A stretch of DNA of 32,334 nt from Desulfocapsa sp. (GCA_022712895.1 JAFLJS010000074.1:1-32334); one strand, 5' to 3'. Shown: positions 8,214 through 15,589, counted from the stretch's first letter. Program-made: numbers and translations. The notes: generated by a model not told the origin, from the sequence alone.

Positions 8214-8869
8214 GATATTTTGTCGATATATAATAATTGCCAGCCATATATTACAGTCAGAATCAAGGTGTAAGCCATAAGAGCATAATACCACCGACCA
8301 GTAAATTTTGGAGTACGAATGGGGGCAACGTTCAAGGCAGCCAATGCCACAATTAGGAAATAGAGAGCAACAGTGAATATAGTTGTGTTAATCGTGTAGC
8401 TAAAGAGGAAAAAAAAAGCCAAAATGATAACATTATTATCCAGTGCCAGCCCCATATAAGTTGACTTGCCCACCAAACCGAAAACATTGAAATAACTGAG
8501 CCGAAGCACTCCAGCCGCTATAATCATAAAAGCTCCCGGTAGAAACCAGGGGCTGAAGTGTCCGTAGCTTAACAGGACAATGGCTGGGCAGATACCGAAG
8601 CTAACAATATCAATCAGTGAATCGAGTTGTCCCCCAAACTCCCGCTGTTTATCGTTGCGCCCTTTCAGACGCCGCGCAATAATACCATCTGTCCAGTCAA
8701 AGAATACAGCCCAGATCAAGCCGATCATTGCGGCAGGGAAAATACCGAGAATCGCAAAATAAATCGCCAGCACTGCACAGAAAAGTCCTACCAACGAACA
8801 GATGTTTGGTAAATCTTTGGCAAAAGAGAGTATGGAAACAGGTGAATCCTTCGGATTCGAATTATCCAT
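8210..8869 (-). CDS. CDP-alcohol phosphatidyltransferase family membrane enzyme
   Basis: Transfers a phospho-alcohol from a CDP-activated donor to an acceptor at the cytoplasmic membrane. The family signature is complete: D58-x2-D61-G62-x2-A65-R66, then G79-x3-D83-x3-D87 (numbering from ATG 8869, 219 residues). The acidic residues bind the two metals. About six hydrophobic segments are visible (around residues 22-56, 90-105, 112-125, 145-158, 165-182, 195-212). The spacing between AR and the second Gly is longer than in PgsA and nearer to phosphatidylserine-synthase-like members. Its ATG overlaps the aminotransferase stop (TAATG) and its stop overlaps the ATP-grasp start, so it is translationally coupled on both sides. 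The donor may be the CDP-compound made by the upstream nucleotidyltransferase, or CDP-diacylglycerol. Confidence 0.88.
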   Translation of the reverse strand: MDNSNPKDSPVSILSFAKDLPNICSLVGLFCAVLAIYFAILGIFPAAMIGLIWAVFFDWTDGIIARRLKGRNDKQREFGGQLDSLIDIVSFGICPAIVLLSYGHFSPWFLPGAFMIIAAGVLRLSYFNVFGLVGKSTYMGLALDNNVIILAFFFLFSYTINTTIFTVALYFLIVALAALNVAPIRTPKFTGRWYYALMAYTLILTVIYGWQLLYIDKIS

Positions 8870-9981
8870 TATTTATTCTCCGAACCAATAACGTCGCGTA
8901 ACGTTTTAACCAACCTTTCATTTTCTATCTGGGTGCGACTGGCTATGCGAAGATAACGATCGGATTCGGACATTGTCTTACCTTGGCAGTGCTTTACGTA
9001 GATATTGTGTTGAACAAACAGCTGCTCAGTGATTTCCGGGCCTGACGCAGCATGGTCAGGGAGACGGCAGAAAATATAATTAGCATCGGGCCGATAGACA
9101 ATCATTCCGGGGATCGTTTGAAGTTGTTCATAAAAATGATCCCGATCCACCTTGACCTTGTTACAACTCTCAACAAACTTCGGTTGGTACTGCGGGGCAA
9201 GACGCAGGAATTCTTCTGCAAAACCATTAATATTCCAAATATGGAGGCCTTGCCGAACCTTCGTCGCAAATGCAGCGTTGGCAGTAAGCATGTAACCAAT
9301 TCGAATGCCACAGATACCATAGGCCTTACTCATGCTTTTGAATATGGCAAGATTCTGGTACTTCTCAATTTCATTTTCAAGAGTTTCTTTCTCACGATCA
9401 TTGGCAAAATCAATAAAAGATTCGTCAATAATAAGCATACAATCATGGTTTGCTAATTTCTTTAACAAGCGAATAAGTTCAACTTTTGGAACCAGTAATG
9501 ATGTAGGATTATTCGGGGATACAACCACTGCCAAACCAGCCTGGCATCGAATGGCCTCAGAGGCAAATTTTTCGATATCTAACTGAAATGAGGGTGCCTC
9601 AAGGGCAAATTCAACCACATTTTCAGGAAGCGATGCATTGGCATATTCATTGAAAGATGGAACTGGAACAATCAATTTACGCCCCATCCCGGCAATAATT
9701 TTGATAAGCTCAGCTGCGCCATTACCAACGACAAGATGCTCCGGTGACTGGCCAATTAACGTACCCACCAAACCTGCCAAATCTTTCTGGGCCATTGGAT
9801 AGTTTAATACTAATTGATGTATTTTTTCGCTAAGATGACTGAAGAACTCCTCCGGTGGAAAATAAAGATTGTAGAGATAATTGTGATCGATAAAATCATG
9901 GCGCCAATAACCGCCATGTTGACGTGACACATAATCATAACGTTCCTGATCTGTGGAGTATGGATTAATCATTTTTTTCAT
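8869..9981 (-). CDS. PLP-dependent class I/II aminotransferase (PntC C-terminal-like / CobD-HisC-like)
   Basis: 370 residues, fold-type I PLP enzyme. PLP-binding features: SPNNPTS (155-161), IIDESFIDF with Asp186, and SMSKAYGICGIRIGY with Schiff-base Lys219; a substrate-carboxylate Arg is expected in YLRIASRTQ near the C-terminus. The N-terminal RQHGGYWRHDFIDHNYLYNLYFPP resembles the aminotransferase half of fused PntC-type cytidylyltransferase-aminotransferases, but CobD-like decarboxylases of phosphoserine/phosphothreonine share the fold and cannot be excluded. No Shine-Dalgarno precedes the ATG at 9981. The preceding gene ends with TAG only one codon earlier in the same frame, so expression is by re-initiation or readthrough. 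Confidence 0.85.
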   Translation of the reverse strand: MKKMINPYSTDQERYDYVSRQHGGYWRHDFIDHNYLYNLYFPPEEFFSHLSEKIHQLVLNYPMAQKDLAGLVGTLIGQSPEHLVVGNGAAELIKIIAGMGRKLIVPVPSFNEYANASLPENVVEFALEAPSFQLDIEKFASEAIRCQAGLAVVVSPNNPTSLLVPKVELIRLLKKLANHDCMLIIDESFIDFANDREKETLENEIEKYQNLAIFKSMSKAYGICGIRIGYMLTANAAFATKVRQGLHIWNINGFAEEFLRLAPQYQPKFVESCNKVKVDRDHFYEQLQTIPGMIVYRPDANYIFCRLPDHAASGPEITEQLFVQHNIYVKHCQGKTMSESDRYLRIASRTQIENERLVKTLRDVIGSENK

Positions 9982-9984
9982 ATA

Positions 9985-10926
9985 CTAAATGGGTTGCGAC
10001 ACTATGGGTGGTAACGTTGACATCACTGAAATGGGCACATTTTTATTAGGAGGACAGCGAGTCACTCTTTTGTTTCGGCCAACGGCTGGTAGTCGTATAG
10101 CGGCTTGAAGAAAAGCCGGATCTACTTGATCGTTTAATTCACGACCAGGCAAACGTGCAAATGAAGGCTCATAGCGTTTACATACCAGGCCGGCAGCGAG
10201 TAAATCAGCTCTGGTATCGATTTCATACCAGCGGTCAGCATCAAAGTAAACAGGCTTAAAAGAGAGACGACGTTCTCTGACCATATCCGCAAAAACTGTT
10301 TCGTAGTAGCCATTCACCATATTATTGGAAATATGATAATCTAATCGTTTACGTACCTGTTGCCAGGTCTGAGAGGAAAGGCTGTAAATATTGACAGTTT
10401 TGTAATGGCTGTTATCGGGATGTTGAACGTTCTTTTGAAAAGCATTAACCTGTTGATTGTTGATAGTTACAGTCGTGCCATTCATCCATGGCTGCAATCT
10501 TGATACGGCGATTCGATCCGGCAGAAGCAGACTTCCAAGCATCTCTGGATCAAAAACAAGATCACTTTCAATCAGTAGAAATGGTTCTTCTATTGCTTTT
10601 CTTGCAAGCCACAACGAATAAATATTGTTGGTTGTTTTGTATACCGGACTGGATATATAAACGATCTCCATGCCATAGGCTTTTGTTCCAAGAAAATCAC
10701 GGATAGAGTCGCCCTGGTGCCCTACAACTATGACAAGTTTGTTAAAGTTGTAGGAACGCAAGGCATCAAGCAGGCGCTCAAGAATAGATACTTCATTGAC
10801 GGGGACAAGACATTTGGGCATTTTATCAGTTAGGGGAGCTAAGCGGCTTCCGGTACCTGCCGCCAACAACAGGGCTGTACGTACTTGTTTTCCCCCAAAG
10901 TTTGCACGGCTGGACAGTTTTTTCAT
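9985..10926 (-). CDS. sugar/alcohol-phosphate nucleotidyltransferase (CTP:phosphocholine/aminoethylphosphonate type)
   Basis: 313 residues. The N-terminal LAAGTGSRLAPLTDKMPKCLVPV (21-43) is the nucleotide-binding signature of the family; NNIYSLWLA (100-108), ESDLVF with Asp122, and WYEIDTRADL (233-242) match LicC/PntC-like cytidylyltransferases that activate phosphocholine, phosphoethanolamine or 2-aminoethylphosphonate as CDP derivatives. About 70 residues after position 242 are not family-like. The start has AAGGAA about 10 nt upstream. It is the first gene of a four-gene operon. The stop TAG (9985-9987) is in frame with the aminotransferase gene, to which this domain is fused in PntC-type enzymes. 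No PEP mutase or phosphonopyruvate decarboxylase gene is in the window, so a phosphonate substrate is not proven. Confidence 0.85.
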   Translation of the reverse strand: MKKLSSRANFGGKQVRTALLLAAGTGSRLAPLTDKMPKCLVPVNEVSILERLLDALRSYNFNKLVIVVGHQGDSIRDFLGTKAYGMEIVYISSPVYKTTNNIYSLWLARKAIEEPFLLIESDLVFDPEMLGSLLLPDRIAVSRLQPWMNGTTVTINNQQVNAFQKNVQHPDNSHYKTVNIYSLSSQTWQQVRKRLDYHISNNMVNGYYETVFADMVRERRLSFKPVYFDADRWYEIDTRADLLAAGLVCKRYEPSFARLPGRELNDQVDPAFLQAAIRLPAVGRNKRVTRCPPNKNVPISVMSTLPPIVSQPI

Positions 10927-11044
10927 ATTTCAGTTCCTTTTTTATGGTTATAAGCGGAGATTGGTTAAACGACCACATCGATGATGCTAGGAGGTGAGCG
11001 GAAAGAGACGCACTCTCCTGTCACGTATTTCAAGCGATAAAAAA

Positions 11045-11053
11045 ATAATATCA
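11045..11053 (-). promoter_or_regulatory. candidate extended -10 promoter of the headgroup operon
   Basis: Minus strand TGATATTAT: -10 TATTAT with extended TGn. No good -35 is present, but 17-bp tandem repeats sit exactly where an activator would bind. Transcription would begin near 11037, giving a leader of about 110 nt. Confidence 0.35.
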
Positions 11054-11094
11054 GATGGATATAACGAGCAGATGGATATAACGAGCAGATGGAT
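11052..11094. repeat. 17-bp tandem repeat, 2.5 copies
   Basis: CAGATGGATATAACGAG occurs at 11052-11068 and 11069-11085, followed by a partial CAGATGGAT at 11086-11094. Copies are identical. They lie 126-168 nt upstream of the nucleotidyltransferase start and abut the candidate -10 element. Confidence 0.9.
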
Positions 11095-12124
11095 TAACAA
11101 AAAAACAATTTGGAACATCAAGGCGACGGTGTAGTATACAGGGGAAAAAGGCATGTGTCAATAGCTATGCTGGTTCCGTGCTGCAACCGCCCACGTTAAC
11201 GGGTTGATGTTTTGTTGTTTTTACAATGCCACAGGGCATTGAACGACACGCAGAGTTTGCCAATATCCTTTGAGGATCGAACTGCTTAAGAAAAAATAAG
11301 TGCTTTATTCATCACACCAGCAGCCCTTATTTAATCCGACAATTCTCGCAGAAAGAATTATCTGGACTGCCACGGAGTATGTGGATCACATGGGGTCTAT
11401 TGGGGAGCACTTAGAAGGTACATTATCGTACCTAGACAGTTGATGTAATGTAGGATTAAGACAAAAAAGAACATTCCTGAAAGGTCGAATCAGGCGATCA
11501 AACACCATGGCAGAAGTATCTCAATACAAATCTTAAAAAGAATAAGGGCTTGAGATAAAGGCGTTCCTTCCTCTTACACCACGCACCTAACAGGATGATA
11601 TATAGACGTAATTAAGAGACTGTAAAACGCCTAAATATTACAAAGCAACGACTTATGTAATTCAAACCTTTTAACATGAGGTGGTTACTGAAAGTGAAAA
11701 TTGCGCAAAAGAAAATGCTAGAAAATTTGGTCATCGTAAGAGTCAACCAATTTCAAGTCAAATTTACGACATGTTGGCTAACCTTGACGGCAAAGCATCT
11801 TACAAGAGAGGTACTAAAATAGAACTGACGTGATCCACGTAAAAAAGAACACTTTCCTAAACTGCTTTATTAAAAACCATCATTTTGCAAAACTCTCTCG
11901 GACCGAGACAGTCGACATAAGCGACTGATACCAAACCAGCTAATATTGGCGGGCAGAGACTTCTTCTCCATAGGCCTAAAAGTGGTTAAGAACGAGATAT
12001 TTTGTTATTTCGAATAAATTAAGTGAACGTCTCCTGAATTATGTTCGAGACACAACTATTTCCTCTAAGCATTGCTGTCAAAGAGTAGTCCTAGCCCTGT
12101 ATCTGGAGTTGCCTGTTTCAGCTT
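11095..12124. other. 1-kb region with no convincing gene
   Basis: No open frame of 60 codons or more is present on either strand. The longest noted is a 50-codon plus-strand frame from GTG 11681 to TGA 11833 (containing SQIYDMLANLDGKASY), with no good ribosome binding site and no family I recognise; it may be a gene remnant. A hairpin CAATGCC-acag-GGCATTG lies at 11224-11241, preceded by a U-rich run after a weak stem (CAACC/GGTTG, about 11193-11215). No tRNA, tmRNA, RNase P or SRP RNA signature was seen. Confidence 0.4.
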
Positions 12125-12149
12125 AAAACAAAGAAGGCAATTGACCTTC
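12125..12149 (-). terminator. intrinsic terminator after the Lys-rich small gene
   Basis: Minus strand: GAAGGT-caatt-GCCTTC forms a 6-bp stem with one G-U pair, followed by TTTGTTTT. It lies about 42 nt past the stop of the small Lys-rich gene. Confidence 0.5.
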
Positions 12150-12190
12150 GGGTCGTATGAGAAGATCACTTCCCTGGAAAACACGAAAAA

Positions 12191-12340
12191 CTATTCATCT
12201 TCCTGAGGAGGAAGATTTTCTTTTCCCTCAACAGAAGCTTCCTGCTGCTTTTCAAGCTTACGCTGTTTTTTTTCCTCTTTTTTCTTTTTCTTCGCCAATT
12301 CTTTCTGACGCTTCTCGTATGAATAATTTGTTCTGGCCAA
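12191..12340 (-). CDS. small Lys/Glu-rich conserved protein, TTG start
   Basis: 49 residues starting ARTNYSYEKRQKELAKKKK after the initiator, then a run of Lys/Glu (KEEKKQRKLE) and an acidic tail (PPQEDE). Small proteins with the N-terminal pattern NYSYEKRQKELAKKKK are, as I recall, widespread in Desulfobacterota and relatives and of unknown function; the charged helix suggests nucleic-acid or ribosome association (inference). The start is a TTG with AGGA about eight bases upstream; no ATG is available. It lies downstream of cspA on the same strand, with a terminator between them and another after it. Stop TAG. Confidence 0.65.
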   Translation of the reverse strand: MARTNYSYEKRQKELAKKKKKEEKKQRKLEKQQEASVEGKENLPPQEDE

Positions 12341-12382
12341 GGCGTTTTCCTATTAGTGGTTTATGCTCGAAACAAAATCATT

Positions 12383-12418
12383 AAAAAAAAGACCAAGCTC
12401 AATGCAAGGTCTTTTTTT
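12383..12418 (-). terminator. intrinsic terminator after cspA
   Basis: An 11-bp stem AAAAAAAGACC / GGTCTTTTTTT with a 14-nt loop; runs of A and T on both sides make it work in either direction. It starts 18 nt after the cspA stop codon. Confidence 0.8.
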
Positions 12419-12435
12419 CCTGTCAAAATATTACC

Positions 12436-12636
12436 TTACTCTTTGACAACATTCTCTGCAGCTGGTCCCTTGGGGCCATCAACAATATCAAAGGTCACTC
12501 GTGCGCCTTCATCGAGAGATTTGAAACCGTCACCCTGAATTGCTGAATGGTGAACAAAAACATCCTTTCCGCCCTCTTCTTCAATAAAACCAAAACCTTT
12601 TGCATCATTAAACCATTTAACTGTTCCTTCTGCCAT
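12436..12636 (-). CDS. cspA: cold-shock protein, CspA family
   Basis: 66 residues, a single OB-fold cold-shock domain that binds single-stranded RNA/DNA and acts as an RNA chaperone. RNP1 KGFGFI and RNP2 VFVHH are intact; starts [17 protein letters not shown] and ends [15 protein letters not shown], typical of the family. AAAGGAG lies nine bases before the ATG. A perfect 8-bp hairpin sits about 79 nt upstream in the likely leader. It lies downstream of the DEAD-box helicase gene on the same strand, a pairing with obvious logic since both unwind RNA structure. Which paralogue (cspA, cspC etc.) cannot be told. Confidence 0.95.
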   Translation of the reverse strand: MAEGTVKWFNDAKGFGFIEEEGGKDVFVHHSAIQGDGFKSLDEGARVTFDIVDGPKGPAAENVVKE

Positions 12637-12714
12637 TTTGTACTACTCCTTTGTGCTGGTCCACTCAAGAACCTTTTTGTTATAAAACCGAATCGTCAAA
12701 ATACGACCCGGAAA

Positions 12715-12734
12715 CAGTTTTGTTTTCAAAACTG
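12715..12734 (-). promoter_or_regulatory. hairpin in the probable cspA 5' leader
   Basis: CAGTTTTG-tttt-CAAAACTG, a perfect 8-bp stem with a 4-nt loop, 79-98 nt upstream of the cspA start codon. Cold-shock mRNAs of this family often have long structured leaders; here it is only a position-based suggestion. Confidence 0.35.
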
Positions 12735-12844
12735 GATTGATACTACCACGCTACGGTCAGACTCAAAGAAGAATTTCAATTTTCTCTTAGCAGACCTATC
12801 TTTTTGCCAATCCTGAAGGATGGCTATTGTTGTTCTTTTCCTTC

Positions 12845-13981
12845 TCAGGCAGCCTGTCGGGCCACAGCTCTAAGGTTGGACTCTTTTTTATAAACCAGTT
12901 TTTTTCCTAGAGAGCGCTCAAGAGCTCTGGTCATTTTGTAATCGTCTGGTGTTGCAAAGGTGAAGGCCGCGCCGGTACAACTGGCTCGCCCTGTACGCCC
13001 TGTACGGTGGGTATATGTTTCAGGTGTTGCCGGCATGTCAAAGTTAATAACATGGGAAATCCCAGAGACATCTATACCGCGAGCAGCGATATCAGTAGCC
13101 ACCAAGACATTATATGTGCCATTTTTGAATCCCTCCAGAGCCAACTGCCGTTTCTGCTGCGAGAGGTTACCCTGAAGAGAAGTAGCCTTGCAACCTGTTT
13201 TCTGTAGTTGATAGGCAAGATTTTTGGCCTTATGTTTCGTTTTGGTGAAAACAATAGCAGTTGTGATCTCTTTTTGTCGCAGAATCTTTTTAAGCAGGTT
13301 GCTCTTGTTTCTTTGTTCAACCTGATAAAATGAATGGGAGATTGATGCCATCGGTTTGGTATGGTTGATCTGTACGGTGACTGGCTCACTGAGGATATCC
13401 TCAGCCAGGGACCGGATCTCTTTGGGCATAGTGGCAGAAAAGACAAGAGTCTGCCGTTTCCTCGGCACTTTACTTAAAATGCGTCGAATGTCTGGTAAAA
13501 ACCCATGATCAAACATGTGATCGGCCTCATCCAAAATCAGCATTTCCACTGTGGAAAGATTGATGGCCTTCGTGTTTACCAGATCAAGAAGGCGGCCTGG
13601 GCAGGCTACGACGATCTCTGCACCGTTTCGGATCTTATTAATTTGGGACTGTTTACTGACTCCACCATAGATAACTATGCTACGGAGATGTGTCTGTTTA
13701 GCCATTTTACCTATGTAATTATGTGTCTGCTCGGCAAGTTCCCGGGTAGGAGCAATGATCAGGGCTCGAACTTTTCCCTTTGGACCGCTATGAAGACGCT
13801 GCAGGATCGGGAGAACAAAGGCTGCCGTTTTACCTGTGCCTGTCTGGGCAAGGCCGAGAAGATCACGTCCGGCAAGAACCGGAGGAATGGACTTCTTTTG
13901 GATAGGACTAGGTGATACATACCCGCTATTATCAAGGGCATTTTGGATCTGGGGGTGAAACTGAAACTCTGTAAAACTCAT
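12845..13981 (-). CDS. rhlE: DEAD-box RNA helicase, RhlE type
   Basis: 378 residues with both RecA-like domains and almost no C-terminal extension. Seen in order: Q motif (SPSPIQKKSIP), motif I AQTGTGKT (45-52), PTRELAEQ, DEADHMFDHGF, SATMPKEI, IVFTKTKHKAK, VATDIAARGIDV and HRTGRTGRA. ATP-dependent unwinding of short RNA duplexes, probably in ribosome assembly or RNA decay. ATG 13981 is preferred over the open frame up to 14035 because GAAGGAG precedes it and MSFTEFQFHPQI is the family N-terminus. The paralogue name is by overall similarity to RhlE; RNA helicases of this size are hard to separate. Confidence 0.9.
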   Translation of the reverse strand: MSFTEFQFHPQIQNALDNSGYVSPSPIQKKSIPPVLAGRDLLGLAQTGTGKTAAFVLPILQRLHSGPKGKVRALIIAPTRELAEQTHNYIGKMAKQTHLRSIVIYGGVSKQSQINKIRNGAEIVVACPGRLLDLVNTKAINLSTVEMLILDEADHMFDHGFLPDIRRILSKVPRKRQTLVFSATMPKEIRSLAEDILSEPVTVQINHTKPMASISHSFYQVEQRNKSNLLKKILRQKEITTAIVFTKTKHKAKNLAYQLQKTGCKATSLQGNLSQQKRQLALEGFKNGTYNVLVATDIAARGIDVSGISHVINFDMPATPETYTHRTGRTGRASCTGAAFTFATPDDYKMTRALERSLGKKLVYKKESNLRAVARQAA

Positions 13982-14322
13982 TAAAACTCCTTCGGGGAAT
14001 AAATACATAATGGGAAAGTGATTTTCTTTACCCATACTCTACAATACAGCTCGCATGCTGCTGGTGCGTTAACAATTAATTAATAATAATTATCTAACAC
14101 ACAATTAAATTTTTGAATATCGTTTTTGAATGCTTTCGGGAAAATTCTGCCTCTGGAAAATAATTGAAACATTCCAATTTAATCATAGTGCAGGTTATCG
14201 CTGTAGACATATAGTTTTTTCGTAGCTCTTTAGGTAATTAGCAAATAATAGACGATGAGAACAACTTAGGCGGGAAAACGTGAAAAGACATGCTTTTTTG
14301 CGCAAAGTACAACTCAAACCAC
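13982..14322. other. AT-rich intergenic region, possible small RNA locus on the plus strand
   Basis: No protein gene on the plus strand, yet a strong plus-strand terminator follows at 14323. Possible -10 elements include TATAGT at 14210-14215. I cannot define the 5' end. Confidence 0.3.
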
Positions 14323-14354
14323 TTCCACAACATACTTTGTGGAATGTTTTTTTT
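14323..14354 (+). terminator. strong orphan intrinsic terminator
   Basis: TTCCACAA-catact-TTGTGGAA, a perfect 8-bp stem, followed by TG and eight Ts. It works only in the plus direction, where no gene lies upstream (both neighbouring genes are on the minus strand). Confidence 0.75.
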
Positions 14355-14657
14355 CAAGTAAAAAAATAACCAGCTTAACGATTCCTCAAGCAGACGACAG
14401 AAAGCGATGTGATATCGTATTCTTAATGGGTGATCTTTTTTAAATCGCATCTCTTTATTTCTTTGACTCGAATTAAAACTATACCGTAAACACAAGTAAT
14501 CAAAAAACGACCAGGGGAAATCTCTGATATCCATAGCACCGAAATGGTAAAAATACTTCCCAATTAGGCTTTAAAGCTTCTGCCCGTTGCACGTAACAAT
14601 AACCATGCCTTTTCTAAAATCAACATTTTTTCACTTTAAATGTAGGTACCTGAACTT
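14355..14657. other. intergenic region without a convincing gene
   Basis: A 98-codon minus-strand frame (14534-14238) crosses into it and over the orphan terminator; it has no ribosome binding site and resembles no known family. Nothing else seen. Confidence 0.35.
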
Positions 14658-14975
14658 TTACATTTTCAAACCATTGTCTACATCGGTTGCTGCCTGGAAG
14701 GTATTTAGTAAAATGTCTACATTTTCCCTTGAGCTTAATACAAATACTTGGATACCGTGGGATGCGTTCAGCGAGTCATTCCGTTGCAATGGAGTGGGCT
14801 TCTTCCCAGGAGTTTTCACTTCAACATAGAGCACCGTACCACCGGGAGCTGTAATGACACAATCGGGGATACCTTTCTTTTTAGGGCCAGAAAACTTCTG
14901 ACACGCCCAACCTTTCTCAGTACATTTTTTCTTGAGATAGTTTTCAATCTCTCCAATTGTGATTTTCTTTTTCAT
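14658..14975 (-). CDS. VRR-NUC domain nuclease, stand-alone
   Basis: 105 residues. The PD-(D/E)xK core of the VRR-NUC family is visible: GIPDCVI (Asp), LYVEVKTPGKKPTPLQ (Glu-x-Lys, then Gln), plus VFVLSSRENVDILL at the end. Single-domain members are common in phage genomes and are structure-specific DNA endonucleases or resolvase-like; larger relatives include FAN1. No phage genes adjoin it here. No clear ribosome binding site precedes the ATG (AGGA is 15 nt away), so expression may be weak. Family assignment good, role unknown. Confidence 0.85.
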   Translation of the reverse strand: MKKKITIGEIENYLKKKCTEKGWACQKFSGPKKKGIPDCVITAPGGTVLYVEVKTPGKKPTPLQRNDSLNASHGIQVFVLSSRENVDILLNTFQAATDVDNGLKM

Positions 14976-15315
14976 AGTAGAAGGTACTGATCCTGTCTTA
15001 AATTGTTACAAGTTTACTTTCTTCCTGCTCTTCGAATCTTCTTTATCTGGTATGGAGAAGGAATATTAACCGCCCAGAGAGGTACAAAAAAGTATTTCTA
15101 AACTTTTGTTGAGTGGAGAGATTAACAAATACCATCATCCTCAACAGTCCCCGAACAATAACAAATAATCACCGTATGACATTGGCCCGCGAACCATTCA
15201 TGAAACAATTTCCGTACACCTGAACCATGGCATAACTTAACCGAGGAAGAACCGATGGAAAAGTAAAAACACTCCAGAGACGCGACAATTTGCCACATTT
15301 ACAGAGTACAAATCG

Positions 15316-15330
15316 GTGGTACAGTACCAC
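15316..15330. promoter_or_regulatory. perfect inverted repeat upstream of the TonB-receptor operon (candidate operator)
   Basis: GTGGTAC-A-GTACCAC, 7-bp arms around one base, 259 nt upstream of the receptor start. Its symmetry fits a homodimeric repressor or activator site. Confidence 0.4.
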
Positions 15331-15486
15331 ACTGTATGACAACATGTCTGCGATGTCGTCGAGGCATCAAGAACTATTACACAGGTTGACACAGCCTTTC
15401 CAGCATGAAAAGAGCAGTGAAACTACCACACATCTTGTTGTTCTTATTACCTGACAAATTCGTATTTTCACCTGCCATTGCAGCAG

Positions 15487-15498
15487 ACTACATGTAGT
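15487..15498. promoter_or_regulatory. 12-bp palindrome upstream of the TonB receptor
   Basis: ACTACATGTAGT is a perfect palindrome 91 nt before the start codon, just ahead of TTGACA at 15502. Confidence 0.35.
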
Positions 15499-15589
15499 AC
15501 ATTGACATTCATCTACACAATTACACAACCATCGCCATTAACTTATAAATTTTAGAAAATCTTCAAACCGCATCCCAAGGAGAAAATAA

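Larger units (their letters stand above)
14976..15589. other. long leader/regulatory region upstream of the TonB-receptor operon
   Basis: About 600 bp with no gene. It holds a perfect inverted repeat GTGGTAC-a-GTACCAC (15316-15330), two GTATGAC elements (15174-15180 and 15334-15340), TTGACA at 15385-15390 and 15502-15507, and a 12-bp palindrome at 15487-15498. No B12-box (GCCACTG) or clear Fur box was found. The two TTGACA elements lack good -10 partners at 16-18 nt. Confidence 0.5.

Noticed and set aside
5925-10926. Genome-wide UAG recoding (pyrrolysine or other) suggested by the two in-frame TAGs
   Set aside because: TAG ends the methyltransferase, the Lys-rich small protein, the AAA-SPOR, AlsS-like and TSCPD-like genes at natural C-termini, so it is an ordinary stop here; only local explanations are kept.
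11052-11094. CRISPR-like array
   Set aside because: The repeats are directly abutting 17-mers without spacers and no cas genes are present.
12800-12830. Hairpin GCCATCC-ttca-GGATTGGC after the helicase gene as terminator
   Set aside because: On the minus strand it is followed by A-rich sequence, not Ts, so a termination role is not supported.
14238-14534. 98-codon minus-strand open frame
   Set aside because: No ribosome binding site, no recognisable family, low-complexity aromatic/basic composition, and a strong plus-strand terminator lies inside it.
14976-15589. Cobalamin riboswitch or Fur box upstream of the TonB receptor
   Set aside because: No B12-box core and no Fur-like 19-mer could be found by reading the region.
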